Positions 1 through 7,693 of a DNA stretch of 64,000 nucleotides are shown here, piece by piece; within the stretch, counting starts at the first letter, position 1; the number at the start of each line of letters is the position of its first letter. The notes beneath the pieces were generated by a model that saw only the letters and a list, made by a program, of their open reading frames with translations, had not been told where the DNA came from and made no database searches. The DNA is from Catellatospora coxensis. GTDB taxonomy: Bacteria; Actinomycetota; Actinomycetes; Mycobacteriales; Micromonosporaceae. The translations under genes and the position numbers were made by a program. The DNA is taken from assembly GCF_016862635.1 (NCBI RefSeq), contig NZ_BONI01000053.1, positions 1-64,000 of the forward strand, read 5' to 3'.

Positions 1-24
1 CCGGGGACCCGGCGGGGTCCCCGG
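1..24 (-). terminator. Hairpin terminator after the metzincin operon
   Basis: Arms 1-10 and 15-24 are perfect reverse complements with a 4-nt loop. The hairpin lies just past the stop of the leftward gene ending at 48. The stem may continue beyond the window edge. Confidence 0.6.
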
Positions 25-47
25 CCGCGCCGGCGCGACGGGGATGG

Positions 48-458
48 TCAGGTGTCGATGCCGGGCACGTCGATGCCGCACCGGCTCTCGGCGAAGGTGA
101 ACACGCGGGTGGCCTTCCTGTCGAGGAACTCGGGGAGCTTCTCGATCCGGCCGGGCGCCTCGCCGAGCGCGTGCGCGAGCTCGCGCAGGTCCTCCTGGAA
201 CCCGGGCGGCGCGCTCTTCTCCAGCCGCTGCAGCAGGGCGACCCGCTGCACCCGGGGCATTCTCGGCCGCCCGACCTCGAACTCGGCTGCCGCGGTGCAG
301 AACTCGGTCCGGCCGCTCCAGTCCACCGGATCGGTGTCGCGGACCAGCAGGTAGGTGGCGACGCCGGCGGCGGCCAGCACGGTGGCGGCGGCCGCCGTCC
401 ACCACCGCGGGTTGCGGCGGCGGACGGCGGGCGCCTCAGACGTCGTCGTTGATGACAT
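48..458 (-). CDS. Small membrane-anchored protein, unknown function
   Basis: A 136-residue protein that I do not recognise. It has a basic N-terminus followed by one hydrophobic segment (about residues 20-40), which suggests an N-in single-pass anchor. The outer domain of about 95 residues has two cysteines (near 54 and 127) that could form a disulfide. Its ATG lies inside the end of the upstream metalloprotease gene, a 23-nt overlap, so the two are probably translationally coupled. It is the last gene of a three-gene leftward operon. Confidence 0.6.
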   Translation of the reverse strand: MSSTTTSEAPAVRRRNPRWWTAAAATVLAAAGVATYLLVRDTDPVDWSGRTEFCTAAAEFEVGRPRMPRVQRVALLQRLEKSAPPGFQEDLRELAHALGEAPGRIEKLPEFLDRKATRVFTFAESRCGIDVPGIDT

Positions 459-972
459 CGAGATCGTGCTGGTCGAGGTCGAGGGACAGGTTGGCGGTGC
501 CGGTGCGCATGCAGGAGTTCAGGTCACCGTCGGTGCTGGTGGTGCGATGGTCGAGCCCGCCCGTGTGGCCGAACTCATGGCAGCCGACCTTCATCCACTC
601 CTGCAGCGTGTAGTTGTCCATGTAGGTCTGGTTGAACTTGACCTCGAACACGTCGCAGTCCGCCAGGGCGGTGACGTTGATGCAGTCGGCCTGGCCGGCC
701 CAGCCGGTGTCGCCGTAGTAGCCGTCGTAGACGTTGATGTCGCCGTTGCCGACGGCGGTGTTGACGTCGGAGCGGTCGAGTTCGAAACGGCCGTTCCAGA
801 CGGCGCTGCCGCCGTTCGACGTCAGGCTGACGCTGGAGACGTACTGGGTGGCGTTGTCGGGGTCGGCCCACCAGTCGTGGCTCGCCCAGCCGGGCGAGGC
901 GGCCAGCGGGGCCGCCGCCACCACCATCGCCGAGGCGGCCGCGACGGCGAGCAGCCGTCGAGTCCAGCTCAT
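436..972 (-). CDS. Secreted zinc metalloprotease, metzincin type
   Basis: Predicted exported zinc endopeptidase of 178 residues. The N-terminus is a Sec signal peptide (MSWTRR, then an Ala-rich core, cleavage near residue 30). The metzincin signature HExxHxxGxxH reads HEFGHTGGLDH at residues 132-142, with H132, H136 and H142 as zinc ligands and E133 as catalytic base. A Met-turn candidate (CMRTG, M155) follows. Four cysteines suggest disulfides. I chose ATG 972 because an AAGGAG site precedes it; an upstream extension to 1053 has no signal-peptide logic. The gene follows the anchored protein at 1010-1645 by 37 nt. The substrate is unknown. Confidence 0.8.
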   Translation of the reverse strand: MSWTRRLLAVAAASAMVVAAAPLAASPGWASHDWWADPDNATQYVSSVSLTSNGGSAVWNGRFELDRSDVNTAVGNGDINVYDGYYGDTGWAGQADCINVTALADCDVFEVKFNQTYMDNYTLQEWMKVGCHEFGHTGGLDHRTTSTDGDLNSCMRTGTANLSLDLDQHDLDVINDDV

Positions 973-1009
973 GTGTAGCTCCTTTCTCGTTGGTGACCGG
1001 CGGTGCCGG

Positions 1010-1645
1010 TCAGTCCGCCGCGCCGGGGCGCTGCGGCTTGATGCGCCCGGCACGGACGTCGGCGGCGGCGGCGGTGAGCAGCTTCTCGAACGTGGCGGGA
1101 CTCATGCCGGTGATCTCGGCGTTGAAGTGGGCCCGCTGGTTGCCGTCCAGCCGGCTGTCCTTGATGAGTACCCGGCCCTGGCTGTTGACGAGCCGGTGCC
1201 GGTCCGGGGCGTCCCGCTTGCGGACCAGGAAGAAGTGGCCGACGTCGCCGACCTTGCTCCAGCTGAGCCCTTCCAGCGTGTAGCCGCGGCCCTTGGCGTC
1301 CCAGCCCTCCTCCTCGACGACCAGCTCGGCCGGCTGGGCGCCGGTGCGGTCGTACTGGATGGACAGCACCTGCAGGCGCACCTCGCGGAACGTGATCTTC
1401 GAGCCGTCGTCGGGGCCGACACTGCGGCCCTTCCCGATCTTGACGACCTTCGCGGTGACCACCAGGTCCGAGGTCGCCAGCATGGTCGGCACGTCCTCGA
1501 AGTGGTGCAGCTCGTCCGCGTGGGCGCTGCCGGTCGGCGTGCTCGTCAGCGACGGTCCGCCGCCGGCGACCAGCGTCACGGCCAGCGCGATGCCGCCGAG
1601 CACGGCGCCCAGGCCGCCGATGGCCCACGGCTTTCGGACTTTCAT
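1010..1645 (-). CDS. Exported or anchored partner of the metalloprotease
   Basis: A 211-residue protein with a basic start (MKVRKPW) and one hydrophobic segment (about residues 10-30), so exported or N-terminally anchored. The outer part has a segment reading SDLVVTAKVVKI, then a beta-rich stretch ending ELVVEEEGWD. The same layout occurs in the lipoprotein at 24659-25315, also beside a metzincin, so I infer one family that works with these proteases. Start ATG 1645 follows GGAGG at good spacing. It is the first gene of the operon. No enzymatic motif is visible. Confidence 0.6.
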   Translation of the reverse strand: MKVRKPWAIGGLGAVLGGIALAVTLVAGGGPSLTSTPTGSAHADELHHFEDVPTMLATSDLVVTAKVVKIGKGRSVGPDDGSKITFREVRLQVLSIQYDRTGAQPAELVVEEEGWDAKGRGYTLEGLSWSKVGDVGHFFLVRKRDAPDRHRLVNSQGRVLIKDSRLDGNQRAHFNAEITGMSPATFEKLLTAAAADVRAGRIKPQRPGAAD

Positions 1646-1890
1646 TACGCCTCCTTCGTTCTCCTTTGCCGGCGGATTCCAGACACGTTCGAGCCTGACC
1701 ATTGGCAATGGCGGTGGTCAATGGCAACAAGCTGTCGCCGCTGCATCCATGCTGGTGACGCCCTTGTCGTTCGCGGACGGCACGAAGCTGCCACGGTCAC
1801 GGGCTAGGTCGGGAAAGGCGCTCGCCATACGGTGCGATCAGCCCTCATCGAGGGTGAAGCAGCAGTTTCCGACGGACGTCAGGAGTCCAC
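1646..1890. promoter_or_regulatory. Divergent intergenic region, protease operon and I36 gene
   Basis: These 245 nt separate the leftward protease operon from the rightward inhibitor gene and must hold both promoters. An inverted repeat TGACCA/TGGTCA (1696-1701 and 1715-1720) encloses a CATTGGCAATGG-like dyad, a possible operator. I see no confident -35/-10 pair. Confidence 0.35.
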
Positions 1891-2280
1891 GTGACAAGAA
1901 TCCGCACAGTGCTGCTCGGCCTCGTCGTCGCGTTCGCGGCGTCGTTCGCCGTCGCCGCGCCCGCGCACGCCGTGAGCTACGACAACGTGTGCGACAACGG
2001 CGAGGTCTGCCTCTTCGAGAACCAGTACTACGGCGGGGGCAAGGCCGACTTCCACAACCAGATCCACAACTACACCACCTACACGTTCTTCGGTGGCTGC
2101 GACTGCCTGGTCAACGACCGGGTGTCGTCGCTGCGCAACTACGACCTCAGCTACACCGTCGACGCCTACACGGACAAGTGGGGCTTCGGCGACTGGCTGG
2201 GCACCCCCGCCTGGGGTGACCGGCCGCAGCTGAGCGCGACGTTCAACGACAAGTTCAGCTCGCACTACTGGCATTCCTGA
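1891..2280 (+). CDS. Secreted peptidase inhibitor, I36 family-like
   Basis: A 129-residue exported protein with a clear Sec signal peptide ending in an AHA-type site near residue 27. The mature part is a small Cys-containing beta-rich domain (NGEVCLFENQYYGGG, then DCLVNDRVSSLRN) typical of the crystallin-like I36 family, whose founding member SMPI inhibits metalloproteases. The GTG start at 1891 is preceded by CAGGAG. It is divergent from a secreted zinc protease operon, so control of that or other exoproteases is plausible but unproven. Family assignment is from motif memory. Confidence 0.7.
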   Translation: MTRIRTVLLGLVVAFAASFAVAAPAHAVSYDNVCDNGEVCLFENQYYGGGKADFHNQIHNYTTYTFFGGCDCLVNDRVSSLRNYDLSYTVDAYTDKWGFGDWLGTPAWGDRPQLSATFNDKFSSHYWHS

Positions 2281-2281
2281 G

Positions 2282-3187
2282 ATGAACCCGCCGCTTCGCC
2301 GACTCGCACGGGGTGTCGCCGGCGCGGTCGTGTTCGCCCTCCTGGGCACGGCCGCCGGCTGCGCCCAGGAGGACCCGGCCGCGGGGCAGGGCGCGCCGCC
2401 CATCGGTGCCCTGCTGCCGGTCGGTGACCTGCGAACCTTCTCGCTGCCGCTGGACCCGTACCTGATCGGGCCGGACCAGACACGGCCGATCTCGCAGGCG
2501 ACCGAGGCGCTGGCCAGGTCGTGCATGCTGAGGTTCGGCTTCGACATGCCGCCCTCGCCGGTGATCCCGGCGCCCTACACCCGCCACGAGCGCCGGTACG
2601 GGCTGATCGACGCCGCGGCGGCCGCGGTCGACGGCTACCGGCCGTCGAAAGCGATCGCGGCCGGCGGGCGCAAGCCCGAGCGGGCGCCGTTCTCGGCGGC
2701 GGCCCAGGCCGTGGTGACGGGCAACGGTCCGAAGGTCCACAACGGCCTGGCCGTGCCGGACGGCGGCTGCATGGGCGAGGCCAGGCGCAGGCTGGAGGAG
2801 GGCATCGGCAAGGTGTCCCAGCCGGACCTGGCCGAGCAGCTGTCGCGCGACAGCTACGCGCGCTCCCAGGAGGACGACCGCGTCGTGCAGGCGTTCGGTA
2901 GGTGGAGCGAGTGCATGTCGCGGGCCGGGTTCGACTACACCGACCCGCATCAGGCGATCAACGATCCGGGGTGGCAGGGCGACCGGCCCGGGGAACGGGA
3001 GATCGCCACGGCGCTGGCCGACGCCCGGTGCAAGAAGGAGGTCGACCTCGTCGCGATCTGGGCGACGGTGGAGACGGCGTACCAGCAGCAGGCCGTGCAG
3101 CGCCACGGCGAGGCACTGCGCGAGATCGCGCAGGCGCTGCAGACGCGGTTGACCAACGCCGCCCGGATCGTCGTTGAACTGGGCTGA
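2282..3187 (+). CDS. Lipoprotein, unknown function
   Basis: A 301-residue predicted lipoprotein. A basic N-terminus and hydrophobic core lead to Cys27 in a TAAGC context, so lipidation and outer-face anchoring are expected. The mature protein is mostly helical with paired cysteines (near 80, 163, 211 and 248). Its pattern (a SCMLRFGFD motif, later SECMSRAGFDYTDP) is shared by uncharacterised actinomycete lipoproteins. Its ATG lies one base after the stop of the I36 inhibitor gene, so the two are co-transcribed. No catalytic motif is visible. Confidence 0.7.
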   Translation: MNPPLRRLARGVAGAVVFALLGTAAGCAQEDPAAGQGAPPIGALLPVGDLRTFSLPLDPYLIGPDQTRPISQATEALARSCMLRFGFDMPPSPVIPAPYTRHERRYGLIDAAAAAVDGYRPSKAIAAGGRKPERAPFSAAAQAVVTGNGPKVHNGLAVPDGGCMGEARRRLEEGIGKVSQPDLAEQLSRDSYARSQEDDRVVQAFGRWSECMSRAGFDYTDPHQAINDPGWQGDRPGEREIATALADARCKKEVDLVAIWATVETAYQQQAVQRHGEALREIAQALQTRLTNAARIVVELG

Positions 3188-3243
3188 CGTCGGTCGATAG
3201 CGGGTGCGGTCCGGCTGCGGCAGCGGCCGGGCCGCACGCCGGG

Positions 3244-3507
3244 TCAGTCGGCGGCGGCGGGTCCGGTGTGCGGCTGGTCGTCACCGGGCTTGCGGAGCGT
3301 GGTCAGCCAGTCGAGACGCTCGACGGCCACGCCCAGGGCCATCCGGCCCTGAACGTCGAGCTGGCGGGTGAGGTCGGCGATGTCGCGCCGGACGGTGCGC
3401 ACCGAGACGTCGAGCCTGCGCGCGATCGTCTCGTCGGTGCTGCCGTCGGCGAGCAGGCGGATGACCTCGATCTGCCGTCCGGTGGGTATCTCGGCGTTGG
3501 CGTCCAT
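3244..3507 (-). CDS. Small LuxR-type helix-turn-helix regulator
   Basis: An 87-residue protein that is essentially a bare LuxR/GerE-type DNA-binding domain. It has RQIEVIRLLADGSTDETIA, then RLDVSVRTVRRDIADL as the recognition region. No receiver or sensor domain is attached. ATG 3507 follows a strong GGGAGGAA site; in-frame extension upstream to 4305 is spurious because it overlaps the opposite-strand efflux gene. It is divergent from the MacA-like operon starting at 3788, which it may regulate. Confidence 0.65.
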   Translation of the reverse strand: MDANAEIPTGRQIEVIRLLADGSTDETIARRLDVSVRTVRRDIADLTRQLDVQGRMALGVAVERLDWLTTLRKPGDDQPHTGPAAAD

Positions 3508-3787
3508 TTCGTTCCTCCCCGTGGTTACGAAATGATCTAGGTCGATCGGGGCGGTCGGACCGACCCGAGGACATGACGCCGATGATGGTTCGTGTCCCGA
3601 AGGTTTGGCAAGCCTCATTACGCAGCACATATCACCAAGCCGTCGCCCAGACAGGACTAAATTGGACGGATGCGCAGGCACCGCGCCATGGCAGCAACAT
3701 GCCACTCGCGGGGGCCACGGGACAACGGTGGTGATCGATAGGCTCTCCCACGGTGCCGCCGCTGTGCGGTGACGCGGGGGGACGGGC
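3508..3787. other. Intergenic region between HTH gene and efflux operon
   Basis: A 280-nt divergent spacer presumably carrying promoters for both sides. A short dyad, GGTCGG-A-CCGACC, lies near 3553-3567. I see no convincing sigma-70-like promoter, hidden ORF or RNA gene. Confidence 0.3.
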
Positions 3788-5158
3788 ATGGCAGAGGAAG
3801 ACCACGAACACGAGCCGTCCGCGGGACGCCGGCGACGCCGCGGACCGTCCGGGCTGACGGTGCTGGTGGCCGTCACCGCCGTCATCCTCGCCGGAGGTGT
3901 GCTGTCGCAGCGCTGGGTGCGGTCGCCGCAGCAGGTGGCCGCCGAGGCCGCGCCGCCACCACCCACGGTGCTGACCGCCGCCGTCGAGCACCGGGTGCTC
4001 AAGGACACCGTGGTGCTGCGCGGTGTGGTGGTCGCCGGCGGGCGCTTCGAGGTCAGCCCCTCGCCGAGAGAAGGCGGCCGGGCGGTCGTCACGGGCGTGC
4101 GGGTGCGGGCCGGGCAGACGTTCCCGGCGGGCGCGGTGCTGCTGGAGGTCTCCGGGCGACCGCTGATCGCCCTGCCCGGGTCGATCCCCGTATATCGCGA
4201 CCTGCGCCCCGGTTCCACCGGCCGGGACGTGACGCAGCTGCAGAAGGCCCTGACCGGGCTCGGGCACCGGGTGACCGACCCGGCCGGCCGGTTCGGTGCG
4301 GGCACCCAGCGGGCGCTGCGGGAGCTGTACCGCGAGGTCGGTTACGAGGTGGGCACCACCGGCGCCGACGACGAGCGCGCGGTCGCCGCGCAGGCGGAGG
4401 CGGTGCGCCACGCCGAGCGGCTCGTGCAGGAGGCCGAGGCCACGCTCGCGGCGCTGCTGCGGACGGCGCCGTCGCCGGCGTCGTCGTCGTCGGATCCGCA
4501 GGACCCGGTGGCGCAGGCCCGGACCGCGTTGCGCTACGCCGGCGAGGACCTCGCCGCGGCCCGGCAGGCGCTGGTCGCCCTGCAGGCGCGGTCGGGGCCG
4601 ATGCTCCCGGCCGGCGAGGTGGTGTTCCTGCCCGCCTTCCCGGGCCGGGTCGAGGCACTGACCGCACGCGTCGGCGAGGAGGTCCGCCCGCCGCTGGTCA
4701 CCGTCTCCAGCGGTGCGCTGGTCGTCCAGGCGAGCCTCAACCCGGCCCAGAGCAAGCTGGTACGCGAGGGCATGCCGGTGGAGATCACCTCCGAGGTGCT
4801 GGGTGTGTCGGCCACCGGCCAGGTGGACAAGGTCGGTGACCTGACGCAGGACGAGTCCGGTGCGCGCAGCCACCCGCTCGTGGTCCGCCCCACCGGCACG
4901 GCGCTGCCGGAGTCGTTCGCGGGCCAGGATGTGCGGCTGGCCGTGGAGGCCGCCAGCTCGTCCGGCCCGGTCCTGGTGGTGCCGCTGTCGGCGCTGTTCG
5001 CCGCGCCCGACGGGCAGACGTCGGTGGTCAGGCAGGTCGCCGGTGGCACCGAGCGGGTGGCGGTGACCGTCGGGGTCTCCGGGCAGGGATACGCGGCGGT
5101 GACCGCGGTCGCCGGGCAGCTCGCGCCGGGCGACCTGGTCGTGGTGGGCGCGGCATGA
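3788..5158 (+). CDS. MacA/HlyD-like efflux adaptor with peptidoglycan-binding domain
   Basis: A 456-residue membrane-fusion-type subunit. One N-terminal transmembrane segment (about residues 24-42) follows a basic cytoplasmic tail. The outer part has a lipoyl/barrel-sandwich half, then a peptidoglycan-binding-like domain (about 138-185, GSTGRDVTQLQKALTGLG), a helical hairpin (about 200-270) and a C-terminal beta-barrel region. This plan is typical of actinobacterial adaptors paired with MacB-type ABC units. Its stop overlaps the ATG of the ATPase gene (ATGA), and the permease follows, so the three form one export operon. The exported substrate is unknown. Confidence 0.8.
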   Translation: MAEEDHEHEPSAGRRRRRGPSGLTVLVAVTAVILAGGVLSQRWVRSPQQVAAEAAPPPPTVLTAAVEHRVLKDTVVLRGVVVAGGRFEVSPSPREGGRAVVTGVRVRAGQTFPAGAVLLEVSGRPLIALPGSIPVYRDLRPGSTGRDVTQLQKALTGLGHRVTDPAGRFGAGTQRALRELYREVGYEVGTTGADDERAVAAQAEAVRHAERLVQEAEATLAALLRTAPSPASSSSDPQDPVAQARTALRYAGEDLAAARQALVALQARSGPMLPAGEVVFLPAFPGRVEALTARVGEEVRPPLVTVSSGALVVQASLNPAQSKLVREGMPVEITSEVLGVSATGQVDKVGDLTQDESGARSHPLVVRPTGTALPESFAGQDVRLAVEAASSSGPVLVVPLSALFAAPDGQTSVVRQVAGGTERVAVTVGVSGQGYAAVTAVAGQLAPGDLVVVGAA

Positions 5159-5841
5159 CGGCGCTGCTCGACCTGCGCGGGATCGGGCTGACCTATCCGG
5201 GGCCGCCGCCGTACCGCGCGCTGCGCGAGTGCGACCTGACCGTCGCGGCCGGCGACCACGTGGTGATCCTCGGACCGTCCGGTTCGGGCAAGTCCACGCT
5301 GCTCAACGTCGTCGGGCTGCTCGACCGCCCGACCGAGGGCCGGTACGAGTTCGAGGGCGTGGACACCGCCGGCCTCGGCAACGCCCGGCGGGCCGGCCTG
5401 CGCGCCCGCCGGATCGGCTTCGTGTTCCAGGCGTTCCATCTCATGCCCCACCGCAGCGCGCTCGACAACGTCACCGTGGCACTGATGTATTCAGGTGTGC
5501 CGAGCGCCCGCCGCCGCCGGACCGGCCTGGAGATGCTCGACCGGGTGGGCCTGGCGCACCGGGCGTACGCCCTGCCCTCGCAGCTGTCCGGCGGTGAGCG
5601 GCAACGCGTGGCCATCGCCCGGGCACTGGCGCCGCAGCCGGCGCTGCTGCTGTGCGACGAACCCACGGGCAACCTCGACAGCGCGACCGCCGAGCGGATC
5701 CTCGACCTGATCGAGGAGGTACGGGCCGCCGGGCAGACCGTCGTCACGATCACCCACGACCCGGTGGTCGCGGCGCGGGGCAGGCGGGCCGTGACCATCC
5801 GGGACGGACGGCTCACCGAGTCGACGCCGGCGGCCACATGA
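5155..5841 (+). CDS. ABC transporter ATP-binding protein, MacB/LolD type
   Basis: A 228-residue nucleotide-binding subunit. Walker A is GPSGSGKST (residues 40-48), the Q-loop lies in GFVFQAFHL, the signature is LSGGERQR, Walker B is LLLCDEPTGNLD and the switch is THD. The NLDSAT stretch is typical of the LolD/MacB group. It starts inside the adaptor gene's stop (ATGA) and overlaps the permease start the same way, implying translational coupling. It powers the membrane complex from the cytoplasm. Confidence 0.9.
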   Translation: MTALLDLRGIGLTYPGPPPYRALRECDLTVAAGDHVVILGPSGSGKSTLLNVVGLLDRPTEGRYEFEGVDTAGLGNARRAGLRARRIGFVFQAFHLMPHRSALDNVTVALMYSGVPSARRRRTGLEMLDRVGLAHRAYALPSQLSGGERQRVAIARALAPQPALLLCDEPTGNLDSATAERILDLIEEVRAAGQTVVTITHDPVVAARGRRAVTIRDGRLTESTPAAT

Positions 5842-7067
5842 GCGCGGCCGAGGTGGCTCCCTCCCGGTTGCGGATCCGGGACCTGGCCGGTGAGGGGGTG
5901 GCCGGGCTGCGCGCCAGGCCCGCCCGGACGGCGCTGACGGCGCTGGGCACCGTGCTCGGCGTCGCGGCGTTCGTCGCGGTGCTGGGCCTGACCGCGACCG
6001 CCGGCGGCCAGATCGGCAAGCGCTTCACCGCGCTGGCCGCGACCGAGGTGGTCGTCGAGGACGCCGACGAGGCCGACCGCGACCACCTGGACCCGGCGTT
6101 CACGGCCGACGCCGACGCCCGGGTCGGCGCGATCCGCGGGGTGCGTGCCGCCGGGGTCTGGTGGCCGGTCGGCGGCGACACGGCGCCGGAGGTCGGCGGG
6201 GTGGTGCTGCCGGGTCGATCGGCGCCGGCCCAGATCCCCGTCATCGCCGCCTCGCCCGGCCTGTTCGACGCGATCCGCCCGGGGTGGTCGCAGGGCCGGG
6301 CGTTCGACGCCCTGCACGACCGCCGTGGCGAGCGCGTCGCGGTGCTGGGCGCGGCCGCCGCCCGCCAGCTCGGTGTCACCGAACTGGCGTTGCGGCCGGC
6401 GGTGTTCATCGACGGCGTGCCGTTCACCGTGATCGGGGTGCTGGACGGCTCGGCGCGGCTGCCGGAACTGATGTTCGCGGTGCTCGTGCCCAGGCACAGC
6501 GCGGAGGAGTTCTGGGGCCGGCCCGGGGCCGGCCGGCGGGCGAAGATGCTGGTGGAAACGGAGCTGGGCGCGGCCCAGGTGGTCGCGGCCCAGGCCGCGC
6601 TGGCCCTGCGCCCGGACGCGCCGCAACGGTTCACGGTGGTCACCCCGCCCGACCCGCGCCAGCTGCGCGACCAGGTCTCGGCCGACGTCGGGATGCTGTT
6701 CCTGCTGCTCGCCGGCGTATGCCTGCTGATCGGCGCGGTCGGCATCGCGAACACGACGATGGTCGCCGTCCTGGAGCGGGTGCCGGAGATCGGGCTGCGC
6801 CGTGCGCTGGGCGCGCGGCCGTGGCACATCGCCGCCCAGTTCCTGGCCGAGAGCGCGGCGATCGGTTCGCTGGCGGGCTGGGTCGGCGCGGCCGTCGGCG
6901 CCATGACGGTGGTCGCCGTCGCGCTCGCCCGGGGGTGGACCGCGATCCTCGAACCGGCGGCGGTGCTGCCCGCCCCGCTCGCCGGTCTGGTCGTCGGCGT
7001 CGTCGCGGGCGCGTACCCGGCGATCCGGGCGGCCCGGATCGAGCCGGTCGCCGCCCTGCGCCGCTGA
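5838..7067 (+). CDS. MacB-like ABC transporter permease (FtsX/MacB fold)
   Basis: A 409-residue permease with the four-helix MacB plan: one membrane segment near residues 35-55, a large extracytoplasmic MacB_PCD-like domain (about 60-270), then three segments in the C-terminal third. The conserved ...ERVPEIGLRRALGARPWHI and AYPAIRAARIEPVAALRR motifs are diagnostic of the FtsX/MacB family. ATG 5838 overlaps the ATPase stop. With the adaptor and ATPase it makes a complete tripartite-like exporter. Confidence 0.88.
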   Translation: MSAAEVAPSRLRIRDLAGEGVAGLRARPARTALTALGTVLGVAAFVAVLGLTATAGGQIGKRFTALAATEVVVEDADEADRDHLDPAFTADADARVGAIRGVRAAGVWWPVGGDTAPEVGGVVLPGRSAPAQIPVIAASPGLFDAIRPGWSQGRAFDALHDRRGERVAVLGAAAARQLGVTELALRPAVFIDGVPFTVIGVLDGSARLPELMFAVLVPRHSAEEFWGRPGAGRRAKMLVETELGAAQVVAAQAALALRPDAPQRFTVVTPPDPRQLRDQVSADVGMLFLLLAGVCLLIGAVGIANTTMVAVLERVPEIGLRRALGARPWHIAAQFLAESAAIGSLAGWVGAAVGAMTVVAVALARGWTAILEPAAVLPAPLAGLVVGVVAGAYPAIRAARIEPVAALRR

Positions 7068-7131
7068 TCACGGGCGGCCCACCGCACGGCAAGGGATCGA
7101 CATCTATCGAGCACCGGGTTAAGCTGCCGCC

Positions 7132-7581
7132 ATGTCTGGACCCACGGGGGGGCCGCACGCCGCGCGGCCCAATAACGCTGATCTCATCGCGGCCTGGCTG
7201 TGCGCGGCGGCAGCGGCGGCGGCGCTGGTGTTCCTTGTCGTCATGCTGGTGTCGGGCAGCCTGTTCGGCCGCGGCGACACGTCCGTGGGCGGCACCGCGC
7301 TGGTGTCGGTCATCCTGTTCCTCGTCGTGCTGGCCGGCCTGGCCGCGCTGCTCGCCCTCGCCGGCCTGGCCCTGTGGCGCCGCGGACGCCGGCTGCCGGC
7401 AGGGCTGCTCGCCGGGGTCGCCCTGGTGATCGGGGTGGGCGCGCTGTTCGCGGAGTTCGCCGAGTCCGGCGGCGGCGAGGTCGGCGCCCTGGTCGGCTGG
7501 GGCGCCGTGGTCGCCTGGGCGCTGGCCCTGCTGGCGCTGGTGGCGATCCCGGCCCGGCCGGCGGTCCCGCCGCCGCACTGA
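7132..7581 (+). CDS. Four-helix membrane protein, unknown function
   Basis: A 149-residue protein that is nearly all hydrophobic, with four likely membrane helices (about 18-42, 55-80, 88-105 and 120-142). The N-terminal 15 residues are polar and basic. No family motif is recognised. It lies 64 nt after the permease gene and may be read through from that operon, but it also has room for its own promoter. The gene ends just before a strong hairpin. Confidence 0.6.
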   Translation: MSGPTGGPHAARPNNADLIAAWLCAAAAAAALVFLVVMLVSGSLFGRGDTSVGGTALVSVILFLVVLAGLAALLALAGLALWRRGRRLPAGLLAGVALVIGVGALFAEFAESGGGEVGALVGWGAVVAWALALLALVAIPARPAVPPPH

Positions 7582-7607
7582 GCCCTTCCCGAACAGTCCC
7601 ACAACGG

Positions 7608-7644
7608 GCAGCGGAGCCGGTCGATTCTCGACCGGCTCCGCTGC
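7608..7644. terminator. Bidirectional hairpin terminator
   Basis: Perfect 17-bp arms at 7608-7624 and 7628-7644 with a TTC loop. It sits between the convergent genes ending at 7581 and 7694 and can serve both. Confidence 0.8.
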
Positions 7645-7693
7645 GGTTCACGCGGGGCGGCCCGTGCCGCGCCACACGTGCCCGACGCGCGGG

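Noticed and set aside
3632-4873. A 413-codon minus-strand reading frame opposite the efflux adaptor
   Set aside because: It is Arg/Pro/Gly/His-rich without domain logic and lies antisense to a clear gene; high GC keeps such frames open.
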